DNA of 64,000 bases, taken from contig SMNZ01000001.1 of NCBI GenBank assembly GCA_004353515.1, positions 434,001-498,000 on the forward strand, in the 5' to 3' direction. The notes under the pieces were generated by a model. That model saw only the letters and a program-made list of their open reading frames with translations. It did no database searches and was not told the origin of the DNA. The stretch comes from Alteromonadaceae bacterium M269. GTDB lineage: Bacteria > Pseudomonadota > Gammaproteobacteria > Enterobacterales > Alteromonadaceae. Shown here piece after piece: positions 19,801 to 31,209 of this stretch. Made by a program: the position numbers and the translations under genes. Positions within the stretch are counted from its first letter, which is position 1, and each line of letters begins with the position of its first letter.

Positions 19801-20928
19801 TTAGCTAAGAGCTTCTGTTGGAGATTTGTAGTTCAAATCTAATTCGCCTTCTAACGCATCAACAACAGCTTTGTAAGTTACAAAACCTTCATGAACGTTA
19901 AGGCCGTTCAATAAGTGTTCGTCTTCTAACATGGCTTGTTTTGGTCCTTTGTTCGCTAACGCAAGACCAAATGGTAAAGTTGCGTTGTTAAGTGCCATTG
20001 TAGATGTTCTAGCCACACCTCCTGGCATGTTAGCAACACAGTAATGCACAACATCATCAACAACATAGACAGGATCTTGGTGAGTCGTAGCTTTTGACGT
20101 TTCGAAGCAACCACCTTGGTCAATAGCAACATCAACAACGACAGAGCCAGCCTTCATATTCTTGATATGTTCTCTGGTTAGAAGCTTAGGAGCTGCGGCG
20201 CCTGGTATTAACACAGCACCAACAACTAAATCGGCTCTAGAACTATAATACTCAATAGCATCAGCTGTAGAGTAAACTGTTTTAAGTCGACCATTGAATA
20301 TATCGTCTAACTCTCTTAAGCGAGGGAGCGAACGGTCTAGAATAGTAACTTCTGCGCCTAATCCAAGAGCCATCTTAGCTGCGTTAGTACCGACGACACC
20401 ACCACCTATGATAAGTACTTTTCCTGGAGCAACGCCTGGTACGCCACCTAACAGTGTTCCGCTACCACCGTAAGCTTTTTCGAGATAATGAGCACCTGCT
20501 TGAATAGCCATGCGCCCAGCAACTTCACTCATGGGAGCGAGTAGAGGCAATGCACCTTTATTATCTGTTACTGTCTCGTACGCGATGCAAGTTGCGCCAC
20601 TCTCAACAAGAAGTTGTGTCTGTTGAGGATCTGGTGCTAAGTGAAGGTAAGTATAAAGCGTTTGGCCTTTTGACAGCATTCTGCACTCATTAGGCTGTGG
20701 CTCTTTTACCTTAACGATCATTTCTGCTTTTTCAAATATTTCTTCAGCAGTGTTGAGGATAGAAGCACCTGCATCAGTGTACTGTTGGTCATCAAAACCG
20801 ATCGCAGTGCCTGCATTAGTTTGAACGATAACCTGATGTCCATGATTGATAAACTCTTTAACTGCGCCTGGCGTAAGGCCTACGCGATATTCGTGGTTCT
20901 TAATCTCTTTTGGTACACCAATTAACAT
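19801..20928 (-). CDS. ald: Alanine dehydrogenase
   Basis: The enzyme interconverts L-alanine and pyruvate plus ammonia with NAD+. It begins [20 protein letters not shown], has the catalytic Lys75 (VKVKEPQ) and His96 (TYLHLAPD), and a Rossmann loop [13 protein letters not shown] near residue 175. At 375 residues it is of normal length. A strong AAGGAGG ribosome-binding site lies upstream. It is divergent from lrp with a perfect Lrp-type site between them, which suggests that Lrp controls alanine catabolism here. Confidence 0.96.
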   Translation of the reverse strand: MLIGVPKEIKNHEYRVGLTPGAVKEFINHGHQVIVQTNAGTAIGFDDQQYTDAGASILNTAEEIFEKAEMIVKVKEPQPNECRMLSKGQTLYTYLHLAPDPQQTQLLVESGATCIAYETVTDNKGALPLLAPMSEVAGRMAIQAGAHYLEKAYGGSGTLLGGVPGVAPGKVLIIGGGVVGTNAAKMALGLGAEVTILDRSLPRLRELDDIFNGRLKTVYSTADAIEYYSSRADLVVGAVLIPGAAAPKLLTREHIKNMKAGSVVVDVAIDQGGCFETSKATTHQDPVYVVDDVVHYCVANMPGGVARTSTMALNNATLPFGLALANKGPKQAMLEDEHLLNGLNVHEGFVTYKAVVDALEGELDLNYKSPTEALS

Positions 20929-21012
20929 AATAAAAATTCCAAGGAGGCTTAATAGTAGGGCGGCAGTATAAGCTAGTTAAACCCGAGTTAATTATCGTAA
21001 ATTAAGCAAATG

Positions 21013-21027
21013 CAGTATATTATGCTG
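21013..21027. promoter_or_regulatory. Perfect-consensus Lrp binding site
   Basis: CAGTATATTATGCTG matches all 15 positions of the E. coli Lrp consensus YAGHAWATTWTDCTR. It lies 28 bases before lrp and 85 bases before ald, in the only space where both divergent promoters can be, so it fits lrp autoregulation and control of ald. Confidence 0.75.
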
Positions 21028-21054
21028 CTAAATTAATATTTATCGATATTTTAT

Positions 21055-21537
21055 ATGTTAATAAAAACACCGAAAGACTTAGATCGTATAGATAGGAACA
21101 TCCTTAGAACATTGCAAAACAACGGGCGTATTTCGAATGTTGAGTTGTCTAAAGTCGTTGGTTTAAGCCCGACACCTTGTCTTGAGCGTGTTAGGAGACT
21201 CGAACAAAAAGGCTATATCTTGGGGTATTCCGCGAATCTAAATCCGCAGGAGTTGGGTGCCGCCATGTTAGTTTTTGTTGAAGTGACATTAACTAAGACA
21301 GCGGTGGATATTTTTGAAGATTTCTCTGCGGTTGTCAGAAAGCTCGATGACATACAGGAATGCCATTTAGTCTCAGGTAATTTTGACTTTCTACTCAAGG
21401 CTCGAGTCGCGGATATGTCGAGTTATCGAAAATTGTTAGGTGATACTTTGCTTCAATTGCCTGGAGTCAGTGCAACTAGGAGTTATGTTGTCATGGAAGA
21501 GGTTAAACAAAGTAATCGTATTAAGATTGCTCAATAA
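21055..21537 (+). CDS. lrp: Leucine-responsive regulatory protein Lrp
   Basis: Lrp is a global feast/famine regulator that binds DNA as higher oligomers and senses leucine or alanine. The N-terminal helix-turn-helix (DLDRIDRNILRTLQNNGR, ISNVELSKVVGLSPTPCLER) and the RAM ligand-binding domain (ECHLVSGNFDFLLKARV, SYVVMEEVKQSNR) are close to E. coli Lrp itself rather than to the wider AsnC family. The length is 160 residues. The start lacks a clear ribosome-binding site. ftsK follows, as in E. coli. Confidence 0.94.
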   Translation: MLIKTPKDLDRIDRNILRTLQNNGRISNVELSKVVGLSPTPCLERVRRLEQKGYILGYSANLNPQELGAAMLVFVEVTLTKTAVDIFEDFSAVVRKLDDIQECHLVSGNFDFLLKARVADMSSYRKLLGDTLLQLPGVSATRSYVVMEEVKQSNRIKIAQ

Positions 21538-21655
21538 GGCATCATCGACCTAAATTCGGCAAAGCTATTCTAGGTTTTTAAGGCGCTGGCTGGTATCTTA
21601 TAGGTTTGCAAATTTCTCATTAAAATTAAGTGGGCAAAGTCCCTATAAAGGTAAT

Positions 21656-24058
21656 ATGGCACGACTTTCAGGAATGCAAAGGTTATTAGAAGTAGGCATG
21701 CTTATTAGCTGCGCATTAGCACTATTTCTGATCCTCTCTTTAGGTACATATAATCAAGCTGATCCAGGTTGGAGCCAAACAACAGGATCTCAAGGACAAA
21801 TTAATAACGCTGCAGGTCCTGTAGGCGCTTGGGTAGCGGATATTCTTTTCTTTTTCTTTGGTGGAATTGCTATCAGTATCCCGTTCGCTGTTGCAACTCT
21901 TGGGTGGATGCTCTTTCAGCAGTCACGTAGCTTACTGACTTTAGATTACTTAACTATTGGTTTGCGTCTCCTAGGAGCTATTTTTATTGTTTTGGGCTCT
22001 GCTGGATTAGCAAGTATAAATTTTGATGACTGGTTTTCTTTTTCTGCTGGTGGTGCTTTAGGTGACGCCGTTAGTGCAGCTCTTATCCCATACTTTAATC
22101 TGGCAGGCAGTATTTTGTTGTTGCTCTGTTTCTTTTTAACAGGGATCACCTTGCTAACAGGTATTTCGTGGTTAGCCGTTATCGATGGCATAGGTTCCAT
22201 AGCTATTGCTTTAGGCATGAAAATTGTCCGATTCCCAAGTGAGGTTGCACTGCCAAGGATTGCTGCTAAGAAAGAAGAAAAGTCTGAAAGTGATGACATT
22301 GAGATCACAAGTATTAGAGTTGGGCCTGATGATGTTGTTGAGGACGACGAGCCAAGCTTCAAAGGTGGAAATGATGATATTCCTGCGGCGGCAGAGCCCT
22401 TTTTCTCGGCGTTGGAGCCTGAAGGGGATATAGGGGTTTCTGCAGGCGAGGTTATTGAAGAACCAAAACCGAAAAAGAGTAAGAAGAAAGCTAAAAAAGC
22501 TGATGATGAAGATTCTGCATTTGAACCTAAAGTCGTCGCAACAAGTAAAGAAAACCCTGAATTAGGGGCAATGCCATCCTTCGCTTTGCTTGATGAAGCA
22601 GAGGAACACAAGAACCCCGTTACACAAGAAGAATTAAACGCTGTTGCTAGACTGGTTGAACAGAAACTTGCTGATTTCAATGTTGAAGCCAAGGTTGTTG
22701 GGGCGTTTCCTGGCCCGGTTATTACGAGGTTTGAGCTTGACTTGGCGCCTGGCGTTAAGGTCAGCAAGATTTCAGGATTATCGAAGGATTTAGCGAGAGC
22801 GCTGTCAGCGATGGCTGTGCGTGTTGTTGAGGTTATTCCAGGGAAGTCAGTTATTGGTTTAGAGCTACCTAATAAACACCGTGAAATTGTTAGATTAAGC
22901 GAAGTTATTACGCATTCATCGTTCGAAAAATCCGAATCCCCGTTAACTATGGTGTTAGGTAAAGATATCTCAGGTAAACCGGTATCCGTTGATCTTGCCA
23001 AAATGCCGCACTTATTGGTCGCTGGTACAACTGGTTCTGGTAAGTCAGTCGGTGTTAATGTGATGATATTAAGCTTATTGTATAAGTCGACACCAGACGA
23101 TGTACGCATGATCATGATCGATCCTAAAATGTTGGAGCTTTCAGTTTATGAGGGAATACCTCATTTACTTTCGGAAGTTGTAACAGACATGAAGGAAGCG
23201 GCAAATGCGCTGCGTTGGTGTGTTGGAGAGATGGAACGTCGTTACCGACTCATGTCAGCATTAGGTGTGCGTAACCTGAAGGGGTACAACGCGAAAGTAT
23301 TGCAAGCAATAGAAGAGGGTAATCCAATTAAAGATCCATTGTGGCGTGCTGAGGAAAGCATGGATGATGTTGCGCCGGATCTTGAGAAACTGCCGGCAAT
23401 AGTTGTTATTGTCGATGAATTTGCCGACATGATGATGATTGTGGGTAAGAAGGTTGAAGAACTGATCGCACGAATAGCGCAGAAGGCGAGGGCGGCAGGT
23501 ATTCATCTTGTGTTAGCAACGCAAAGACCTTCAGTGGATGTTATTACAGGGCTTATTAAAGCTAATATACCGACTCGTATAGCTTTCCAAGTTTCTTCCA
23601 AGATTGACTCTAGAACCATTTTAGACCAGCAAGGTGCAGAAGCCCTGTTAGGTATGGGGGATATGCTTTACATGCCACCAGGTTCAGGAGTTCCGTCACG
23701 TGTTCACGGTGCGTTCGTTGATGATCATGAGGTTCACGCTGTTGTAGCTGATTGGAAACAGCGTGGACAGCCTCAGTATATTGATGAAATTCTTAATGGT
23801 GAGGCGACAGCGGAGATTTTATTACCTGGAGAGCAGCCAGAAGGAGAAGATCAAGAGTTTGATGCATTCTATGATGAGGCAGTTGCCTTCGTCACAGAGA
23901 CAAGAAGGGCTTCGGTCTCTGGTGTACAGCGCAAATTTAGAATTGGTTACAATAGAGCTGCTCGACTCGTTGAACAAATGGAGATGAGCGGCGTCGTAAG
24001 TTCACCCGGTCATAATGGGAATAGAGAAGTATTAGCGCCTCCTGCTCCTCGAGATTAG
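21656..24058 (+). CDS. ftsK: DNA translocase FtsK
   Basis: FtsK pumps chromosome ends through the division septum and activates XerCD at dif. Four transmembrane helices fill residues 12-180, followed by a short acidic/lysine linker (200-320, much shorter than in E. coli), the alpha domain, the RecA-like motor with Walker A GTTGSGKS (457-464) and Walker [11 protein letters not shown], and a C-terminal winged-helix gamma domain (from about 735) that reads KOPS. The 800-residue length is usual outside the enterics. The ribosome-binding site is AAAGGT. Confidence 0.96.
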   Translation: MARLSGMQRLLEVGMLISCALALFLILSLGTYNQADPGWSQTTGSQGQINNAAGPVGAWVADILFFFFGGIAISIPFAVATLGWMLFQQSRSLLTLDYLTIGLRLLGAIFIVLGSAGLASINFDDWFSFSAGGALGDAVSAALIPYFNLAGSILLLLCFFLTGITLLTGISWLAVIDGIGSIAIALGMKIVRFPSEVALPRIAAKKEEKSESDDIEITSIRVGPDDVVEDDEPSFKGGNDDIPAAAEPFFSALEPEGDIGVSAGEVIEEPKPKKSKKKAKKADDEDSAFEPKVVATSKENPELGAMPSFALLDEAEEHKNPVTQEELNAVARLVEQKLADFNVEAKVVGAFPGPVITRFELDLAPGVKVSKISGLSKDLARALSAMAVRVVEVIPGKSVIGLELPNKHREIVRLSEVITHSSFEKSESPLTMVLGKDISGKPVSVDLAKMPHLLVAGTTGSGKSVGVNVMILSLLYKSTPDDVRMIMIDPKMLELSVYEGIPHLLSEVVTDMKEAANALRWCVGEMERRYRLMSALGVRNLKGYNAKVLQAIEEGNPIKDPLWRAEESMDDVAPDLEKLPAIVVIVDEFADMMMIVGKKVEELIARIAQKARAAGIHLVLATQRPSVDVITGLIKANIPTRIAFQVSSKIDSRTILDQQGAEALLGMGDMLYMPPGSGVPSRVHGAFVDDHEVHAVVADWKQRGQPQYIDEILNGEATAEILLPGEQPEGEDQEFDAFYDEAVAFVTETRRASVSGVQRKFRIGYNRAARLVEQMEMSGVVSSPGHNGNREVLAPPAPRD

Positions 24059-24070
24059 AGCAAGAGCTTT

Positions 24071-24742
24071 ATGGAAAATTTATTTATGCGAATGAAAGTT
24101 AACTTACGAATTATTTTACTCAGCTTAGTCTTTTTATCTGTTTTTACCCAAGCTCAATCAAACACTGATTCTTTGCAGCAACTCACCGCTGAACAAGAGT
24201 TAAAGATTCGGTTAGCGAATCTAAAAACATTTAAAGCCAACTTTTCCCAAACAGTCACTGACCTTCAAGGCCAAGTTCTGCAACAAGCTAATGGGCTGTT
24301 GCAATTACAACAGCCTAACCAATTATATTGGGAGCTGTTTGAGCCTAATGAGTCTGTTCTGATTGCTGATGGGGAGTCACTATGGAATATCGATCCGTTT
24401 GTCGAACAGGCGACTGTTTTTGATCAGCAGCAAGCTATTGAGAGTAACCCTATGGTGTTGCTTGCTCAACCAAACAGCGATGCATGGAATCAATTTTCAA
24501 TTTCGAAAACGACAGACTCAAAAGTGGATAGTTTCCGAGTTGAAGCATTAAGTGATGATAGTCAAATCGCAGTATTGATTATGTCTTTTATCAAGAACGA
24601 ACTTTCTGAGCTTTCTATTATTGATCGTCAGCAACAAACTAGTCAGTCAGTATTTAGTGATATCCAGCAGAACCTCACTATTTCGCCAAATGTTTTTAAG
24701 GCGGATATTCCTGAAGGATATGAAGTTGACGACCAGCGATAG
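24071..24742 (+). CDS. lolA: Outer-membrane lipoprotein carrier LolA
   Basis: LolA ferries lipoproteins across the periplasm from LolCDE to LolB. A signal peptide (residues 1-27, cleavage expected after TQAQS) is followed by the family's half-barrel: LKTFKANFSQTVTDLQG, ANGLLQLQQPNQLYWE and a DGESLWNIDP hairpin. The 223-residue length includes a slightly long N-terminus; ATGs at 24086 and 24092 are alternative starts. Gene order ftsK-lolA-rarA is conserved. Confidence 0.93.
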   Translation: MENLFMRMKVNLRIILLSLVFLSVFTQAQSNTDSLQQLTAEQELKIRLANLKTFKANFSQTVTDLQGQVLQQANGLLQLQQPNQLYWELFEPNESVLIADGESLWNIDPFVEQATVFDQQQAIESNPMVLLAQPNSDAWNQFSISKTTDSKVDSFRVEALSDDSQIAVLIMSFIKNELSELSIIDRQQQTSQSVFSDIQQNLTISPNVFKADIPEGYEVDDQR

Positions 24743-24763
24743 AGAATAGTTCAACCACCACAG

Positions 24764-26102
24764 ATGACTCAGGAATTTAACTTTTCGGGGGATGATCCCG
24801 AAGATAATCTAGATACCATGCCCCTAGCGGCACGCATGAGACCAATGACATGTGATGAATATGTTGGTCAATCGCATATTATGGGGGCAGGCAAACCTCT
24901 CAGAACTTCCATCGAGAAAGGTCGACTTCACTCCATGGTTTTGTGGGGGCCTCCAGGTACTGGAAAGACAACGCTTGCAGAACTAATTGCTCGCTACAGT
25001 AATGCCAGTGTGCAACGTATCTCAGCGGTGACATCTGGCGTTAAAGACATTCGAGCAGCGATAGAAGTCGCCAAAATCAATGCGCAAAAGAGTGGACTAC
25101 GAACACTTTTATTTGTCGACGAGGTGCATCGGTTTAATAAAAGTCAGCAAGATGCATTCCTACCTTTCATTGAAGACGGTACTGTTTTCTTTGTTGGAGC
25201 AACGACAGAAAACCCGTCGTTTGAGCTCAATCGAGCTCTTTTATCGCGAACCAGAGTATATGTACTTAAGTCTCTTGAAGTTGAAGATTTAGATAAAGTG
25301 CTGACTCAGGCTTTGGATGATGAATCGAAAGGGCTAGGGAAGTTAAACCTCACACTCAATGAAAGTGCTAAAAAACGATTACTTGAACTGAGTAGTGGTG
25401 ACGCAAGACGGTTGCTGAATTATTTAGAGCTCTGCTCGGATTTTAGTGATGACGGCGTTATTACGAATGAAGTCGTTTTTGAAGCAGTCGGTGAAAAAGT
25501 ACCGACCTTTGATAAGGGCGGAGACCAATATTACGACCTTATCTCTGCATTTCATAAATCTGTGCGTGGTTCATCTCCAGATGCTGCAGTGTATTGGTAC
25601 GCGCGTATCCTTGTAGCCGGTGGTGACCCCTTGTATGTTGCTAGGCGTTTATTAGCGATAGCTAGCGAAGATATAGGCAATGCGGATCCAAGAGCGTTGC
25701 AAGTGACATTGAATGCTTGGGATATATTTCATCGTGTGGGGCCAGCAGAGGGGGAGCGTGCAATAGCGCAAGCTGCGATATATTGTGCTTGTGCCGCTAA
25801 GAGTAATGCGGTCTACAAAGCCTTTAATCAAGCGAAGCACGATGCGGCTCATGCGGCAGACTTTGAAGTGCCTTACCATCTAAGGAATGCACCTACTGAA
25901 TTGATGAAAGATCAGGGTTTTGGGGCAGATTATAAGTATGCGCATGATCACCCTGGTGCTTATGTGGCAGGTGACTGCTACCTGCCCGAAGCTTTAAAAG
26001 AAACAAAATACTACATGCCTGAGAAAAGAGGGCTAGAAAAACAAATTGCTGAAAAGCTTTCTTACTTAGAAGGATTAGACATGCAAAGTGCTTGGAAACG
26101 TT

Positions 26103-26110
<8 letters not shown>
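24764..26110 (+). CDS. rarA: Replication-associated recombination protein RarA
   Basis: RarA (MgsA) is a AAA+ ATPase of the clamp-loader type that acts at stalled forks. Walker A is [12 protein letters not shown], Walker B is [19 protein letters not shown], and sensor 1 is [20 protein letters not shown]; the C-terminal tetramerisation part carries [16 protein letters not shown]. It is 448 residues. It overlaps crcB by eight bases. Confidence 0.96.
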
Positions 26111-27781
<1,671 letters not shown>

Positions 27782-27795
27782 GTGAGGTTGTAGCT

Positions 27796-27927
27796 ATGGC
27801 GAAGAAAAATCAAGACATTCAATTTTTAATGAAATGCCTTTATTGGACAGCCATAGCTGCTGGTGCTGCGGTCGTTCTTTATATTGCTTGGCAGGTTTTT
27901 ACCACTATATATGGTGGTGTTGCCTAA
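27796..27927 (+). CDS. 43-residue single-pass membrane protein
   Basis: A short gene with a start 14 bases after serS and a GAGGT ribosome-binding site encodes a protein beginning MAKKNQDIQFLMK and carrying one hydrophobic helix (about residues 14-35, with the small-residue run AIAAGAAVV). The positive N-terminus suggests it stays inside. I do not recognise a family. It ends 16 bases before the convergent tusE. The size, ribosome-binding site and clean composition support a real gene. Confidence 0.6.
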   Translation: MAKKNQDIQFLMKCLYWTAIAAGAAVVLYIAWQVFTTIYGGVA

Positions 27928-27943
27928 GTTCGGTAAGTCTTCT

Positions 27944-28282
27944 CTATAAGCATTTTGCGGGCTTAGGTAAGCCTGCAATCTTTGTGGCTTGCTTTGCAGG
28001 CCCTTTAGGGAAAAGCCTTTGCAGATAACGACTAGAAATCTTGTCAGGCCCGTACTTCATTTGCATAGCCTTAACTAACGCTCTGATTGCAGGGCTTGTA
28101 TTGAACTCCATATAAAAATCACGAACGAAAGTAACAACTTCCCAATGTTCGTCGCTTAATTCAATACCTTCTCCTGATGCCAGGATAAGTGCTAATTCAT
28201 TATCCCAGTCTTCAACATCAAGCAAATATCCTGCTTTGTCTGTAGCGACCTTTTTGTCTTTATGTGTTAGAAAATAATCCAT
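27944..28282 (-). CDS. tusE: Sulfur relay protein TusE
   Basis: TusE (DsrC family) takes persulfide from TusBCD and passes it to MnmA for 2-thiolation of U34 in tRNA. The penultimate cysteine of the C-terminal arm (GLPKPAKCL) is the active residue; the second cysteine of dissimilatory DsrC is missing, so this is a tRNA-thiolation protein. The ATG at 28282 gives 112 residues, the usual size; an in-frame TTG four codons upstream is less likely. It is the last gene of tusDCB-tusE, as in Pseudomonas. Confidence 0.93.
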   Translation of the reverse strand: MDYFLTHKDKKVATDKAGYLLDVEDWDNELALILASGEGIELSDEHWEVVTFVRDFYMEFNTSPAIRALVKAMQMKYGPDKISSRYLQRLFPKGPAKQATKIAGLPKPAKCL

Positions 28283-28287
28283 GACAA

Positions 28288-28575
28288 TTACCAACTGATT
28301 GATGCGCTAAATTCAATGGTCAGTTTGACAAACTCTTCATAGTCTATGGCGGTTACATAGTCTGGAAAGTTTGAAATACCTCGAGTCTCGGCATCTGGAG
28401 ATAAGATATAAAGACTATAATTTTCTGCGAGTTTTTGTAGCTCGCTGTCTGTGTGATTTAAGCAGTAAATCCCATTTTCTATAAATAGAATGGCATCACC
28501 TGCACTCAACGTTAATTTACATTGAGCTAAACTTGGTGAATCAAAGGGGCTTTGTTTAATAATGTGTAAAGGCAT
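28288..28575 (-). CDS. tusB: Sulfur relay protein TusB
   Basis: TusB (DsrH-like) is a subunit of the TusBCD persulfide carrier. The 95-residue protein begins [16 protein letters not shown] and has the [14 protein letters not shown] core. Start at 28575 overlaps the tusC stop by one base (TGATG), showing translational coupling; tusE follows after 5 bases. Confidence 0.85.
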   Translation of the reverse strand: MPLHIIKQSPFDSPSLAQCKLTLSAGDAILFIENGIYCLNHTDSELQKLAENYSLYILSPDAETRGISNFPDYVTAIDYEEFVKLTIEFSASISW

Positions 28576-28934
28576 CAAAATACCATAATGCGTGAGTGCT
28601 TGTTGATGCTGGCCTTCAAATCATCGTTCGACAGGAGAGTCGCATCAACGCATAACTCAGAAAGTTGAATACTCCTTTCTTGCATACTTTTCTGGCAGAC
28701 ATAGATGTTTTCAACATCAAAGAAAATTAAAGACTTGATGACCTTACTCAAGTTTTTAACCCCTTTCGTTTGAGGTTTTTGCTGTTCGATGAGTTGAAAA
28801 ACGGCATCACCAAAGAAATACACGCTAATATCCTGACCGAATGTGCCAGCAATCATTGCAAGATCGAGAGACTCCGTTGCATGACTGCTACCATAAGGCG
28901 CACTTCTATTGATAATGGCAATAGAGTTACTCAT
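28575..28934 (-). CDS. tusC: Sulfur relay protein TusC
   Basis: TusC (DsrF-like) is the second subunit of TusBCD. The N-terminal strand SIAIINRSAPYGSSHATESLDLAM and GQDISVYFFGDAVFQL are family features. The ATG at 28934 overlaps the tusD stop by one base (TGATG). Length is 119 residues. Confidence 0.88.
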   Translation of the reverse strand: MSNSIAIINRSAPYGSSHATESLDLAMIAGTFGQDISVYFFGDAVFQLIEQQKPQTKGVKNLSKVIKSLIFFDVENIYVCQKSMQERSIQLSELCVDATLLSNDDLKASINKHSRIMVF

Positions 28935-29323
28935 CAAAACTGTACCAACCTGTCAGATGCATTCATTGAGGTCATTAATTCACCTAAGCCAACTGATTCA
29001 AAAGGTTTATCCAGATTATAATAAGTTGTGTCAATCTCTTCTGCATCTTGTTCAGTGATAATACCGCGCCTGTTAGCCGCAGATACGCAGACATTTAACC
29101 TTAATTCATATTCAGTAGCGAGGGATTTCCATAGCTGATGTAGGTTAACCTCGTCACTATGATGAACAGAGAAATTATTACTGTTCGTAACGCCTTGGTG
29201 GTAGAAAAATATGCTGTCAATCTTATGTCCAAGCTTCAATGCAGCTGAGCAAAACTCGTAAGCTGTATGTGAAGACTGGCTGTCAAAAGCTGGAGAGGTA
29301 ATAAGTAAAGTAAAGGATGTCAT
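28934..29323 (-). CDS. tusD: Sulfur relay protein TusD
   Basis: TusD (DsrE-like) holds the catalytic cysteine of TusBCD, here the Cys in LNVCVSAANRRGI at about residue 80. The N-terminus TSFTLLITSPAFDSQSSHTAYEF is typical. The length of 129 residues matches E. coli. It is the first gene of the tusDCB-tusE operon and lies just after the yccA terminator. Confidence 0.92.
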   Translation of the reverse strand: MTSFTLLITSPAFDSQSSHTAYEFCSAALKLGHKIDSIFFYHQGVTNSNNFSVHHSDEVNLHQLWKSLATEYELRLNVCVSAANRRGIITEQDAEEIDTTYYNLDKPFESVGLGELMTSMNASDRLVQF

Positions 29324-29355
29324 AAAATAAAAAAGCCTCGCGCAAAGACGAGGCT
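29324..29355 (-). terminator. Terminator after yccA
   Basis: Read on the minus strand, arms AGCCTCG and CGAGGCT with an eight-base loop are followed by a run of T. It separates yccA from tusD, although it lies so close to tusD that some readthrough may supply the tus operon. Confidence 0.85.
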
Positions 29356-29374
29356 CATTGATATTCAGTATTAA

Positions 29375-30043
29375 TTAATCATCGCCACCAAACGCGCCAA
29401 GTAGGTGCAGAATTGATGTGAATAGATTATATAGATTCAAGTACATAGAGACTGTTGCTCTAATGTAGTTTGTTTCACCGCCGTTGATGATTCTGCTTGT
29501 ATCGAACAAGATAAAGCCCGACATAATGAACACGATAGCTGCATTAATAGCAAGGCTAAGAGCAGGAATACCTAAGAATATGTTGGCAATCATTGCAACA
29601 ACAGCAACGATAAGTCCCACCATTAAGAAACCACCCATAAATGAGAAGTCTTTCTTAGTGGTTAGTACATAGCCTGAAAGCCCAAAAAATACTAAAGCAG
29701 TCATGCCGAAAGCTTGCATGATGAGCTCAGTACCACCTTGGAAACCGGCGTAGTAATTCAATGTGTAGCCTAATGAGCCACCTAAAAGGCCTGTGAAGGC
29801 AAAAACAAACCAGATACCAGCGGAGCTTTGTGACGCTTTATTCAAAAAGAATATCATCACTAAAGCGGCTAGGTTCATACCGAGAGCAAGGCCCGGGGTT
29901 ATATTCATTGCTGAAGTAATACCAGCGCACACTGCACTGAAGGTCAACGTCATTGCTAACAACATATAGGTATTACGTAATACCTTATTCGTTTGCAATA
30001 CAGATTCTTGACCTGCATGACTAAATGATGATCTTTGTTCCAT
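29375..30043 (-). CDS. yccA: BI-1/YccA-family membrane protein
   Basis: This is a seven-helix inner-membrane protein of the Bax-inhibitor-1 family; E. coli YccA modulates the FtsH protease. Hydrophobic helices run from about residue 27 to 215, including FIMSGFILFDTSRIINGG, the family's conserved segment with the functional Asp. Length is 222 residues. Its neighbourhood next to tus genes is conserved in Pseudomonas. Confidence 0.92.
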   Translation of the reverse strand: MEQRSSFSHAGQESVLQTNKVLRNTYMLLAMTLTFSAVCAGITSAMNITPGLALGMNLAALVMIFFLNKASQSSAGIWFVFAFTGLLGGSLGYTLNYYAGFQGGTELIMQAFGMTALVFFGLSGYVLTTKKDFSFMGGFLMVGLIVAVVAMIANIFLGIPALSLAINAAIVFIMSGFILFDTSRIINGGETNYIRATVSMYLNLYNLFTSILHLLGAFGGDD

Positions 30044-30247
30044 TCGATTCTCCCGACATCGTTTAATAGTTTTAGATAACTAACATCTAATACTGCATTT
30101 GTATGGGGTTTGGCTCAGTTTTTCAAGTTAAATCACTTGTTTTTTGACGTAATAGAGCGATTTCTCACCAAAAAACGCAATTTGATTAAATAGACAACAA
30201 ATAGTGCATAAAGTTACATCAGTCAGAACAAAAACTTAAAAAGAGTC

Positions 30248-30276
30248 TTTACAACAAAAATAAACATCATTAACAT
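30248..30276 (+). promoter_or_regulatory. Promoter of tRNA-Ser copy 1
   Basis: TTTACA, 17 bases, TAACAT, followed by a GC-rich CGGCCC discriminator, 14 bases before the tRNA. Confidence 0.6.
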
Positions 30277-30290
30277 TCGGCCCTCAATTC

Positions 30291-30382
30291 GGAGAGGTGG
30301 CAGAGCTCGGTTTAATGCACCTGACTTGAAATCAGACGTAGGTTCATCCCTACCGGGGGTTCGAATCCCTCCCTCTCCGCCA
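30291..30382 (+). tRNA. serT: tRNA-Ser(UGA), copy 1
   Basis: A 92-base class II tRNA with acceptor arms GGAGAGG/CCTCTCC, discriminator G and encoded CCA. The anticodon loop CTTGAAA gives UGA, and the long variable arm (ACGTAGGTTCATCCCTACCGG) is typical of serine tRNA. The T-loop is GTTCGAATC. Confidence 0.97.
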
Positions 30383-30392
30383 TATTCTAAAA

Positions 30393-30420
30393 AGCCCGCA
30401 CAATGTTGCGGGTTTTTTAT
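30393..30420 (+). terminator. Terminator after tRNA-Ser copy 1
   Basis: Arms CCCGCA and TGCGGG with a CAATGT loop and six T follow the tRNA by 12 bases. Confidence 0.88.
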
Positions 30421-30569
30421 TGCTTTAATATTCTTTACCCTTAACACATTATAAGCGTGAAGAGACAGCTCGAGCGGTGATATTAGTATTACACTCATTG
30501 TCTTTGTATGTATTTTAATCGTTAATACATAAGGTACAGAAATATATTTCAATTTGATGATCTTAGGGG

Positions 30570-30598
30570 TTTACAACCTAAATAAAGGTCTTTAAGAT
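30570..30598 (+). promoter_or_regulatory. Promoter of tRNA-Ser copy 2
   Basis: TTTACA, 17 bases, TAAGAT, then GCGCACC. The sequence differs from the copy 1 promoter, so the duplication did not carry it, or it has diverged. Confidence 0.6.
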
Positions 30599-30612
30599 GC
30601 GCACCACAATTT

Positions 30613-30704
30613 GGAGAGGTGGCAGAGCTCGGTTTAATGCACCTGACTTGAAATCAGACGTAGGTTCATCCCTACCGGGGGTTCGAATCCCTCCCTCTCC
30701 GCCA
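30613..30704 (+). tRNA. serT: tRNA-Ser(UGA), copy 2
   Basis: This copy is identical over all 92 bases to copy 1, 230 bases downstream of its end, with the same anticodon UGA and CCA. Confidence 0.97.
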
Positions 30705-30713
30705 TATTCTAAG

Positions 30714-30741
30714 AAGCCCGCACAATGTTGCGGGTTTTTTA
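30714..30741 (+). terminator. Terminator after tRNA-Ser copy 2
   Basis: It has the same CCCGCA-CAATGT-TGCGGG-T6 hairpin as after copy 1, differing by one base just upstream, so the duplicated unit includes the terminator. Confidence 0.88.
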
Positions 30742-30897
30742 TTGCACTAAATTTTTCATATCAACATATAAAAATTACCCAACGAAAGGTTAGTACACCA
30801 AATTCCTAACTAATTCTCTTAAAGTTTGTTGATTATCATTACAGTTTCTTTTTTTCGCGCTATTATGCGCACCAACTTTTCCGTTTAAAGGTTATCG

Positions 30898-31110
30898 ATG
30901 CCTAAAAAGAGTCACATTAATGACCTGAATATGGTCAGAATTAATTGTCGCTGCGGTGGTGAACCCAGCTTACCCCGCAAGGTCGAGAATTGTTCTGATA
31001 GATGGATAATAGAATGTAAGGTTGAGCGCTGTTATGCGCGAAATATAGGTGAAGGCCTAGAAGATGTGATTCATGGGTGGAATAGATTAAGTAATCATCT
31101 TTATCGCTAG
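30898..31110 (+). CDS. Small Cys-pair protein, Lar-like
   Basis: A 70-residue protein has Cys-x-Cys-Gly-Gly (CRCGGEP), then WIIECKVERC, and a C-terminal VIHGWNRL. The spacing resembles the zinc-binding Lar/restriction-alleviation type small proteins (CPFCG...C..C...A...WN), but one cysteine of the first pair is placed differently. A TATTAT -10 box with GCGCACC discriminator lies upstream. Function unknown; the resemblance is by eye only. Confidence 0.65.
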   Translation: MPKKSHINDLNMVRINCRCGGEPSLPRKVENCSDRWIIECKVERCYARNIGEGLEDVIHGWNRLSNHLYR

Positions 31111-31209
31111 GCTAAAAAGCTAAATAAGGTATCCTCTTTGGATAGTAGGGGTATAATGCTTTTACCTATGTTGGTGATATAAAAAATATAAGAACCCGGA
31201 GTTGTTATT

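Noticed and set aside
21946-23115. 389-codon minus-strand frame opposite ftsK
   Set aside because: It lies wholly within the certain ftsK coding region, has low-complexity Ser/Pro/Ala content and no ribosome-binding site; it is a codon-bias shadow.
30223-30552. Minus-strand frame encoding GGEGGIRTPGRDEPTSDFKS and a similar plus-strand frame at 30597-30809
   Set aside because: Both are translations through the tRNA-Ser genes; this peptide is a well-known false protein produced by antisense tRNA-Ser.
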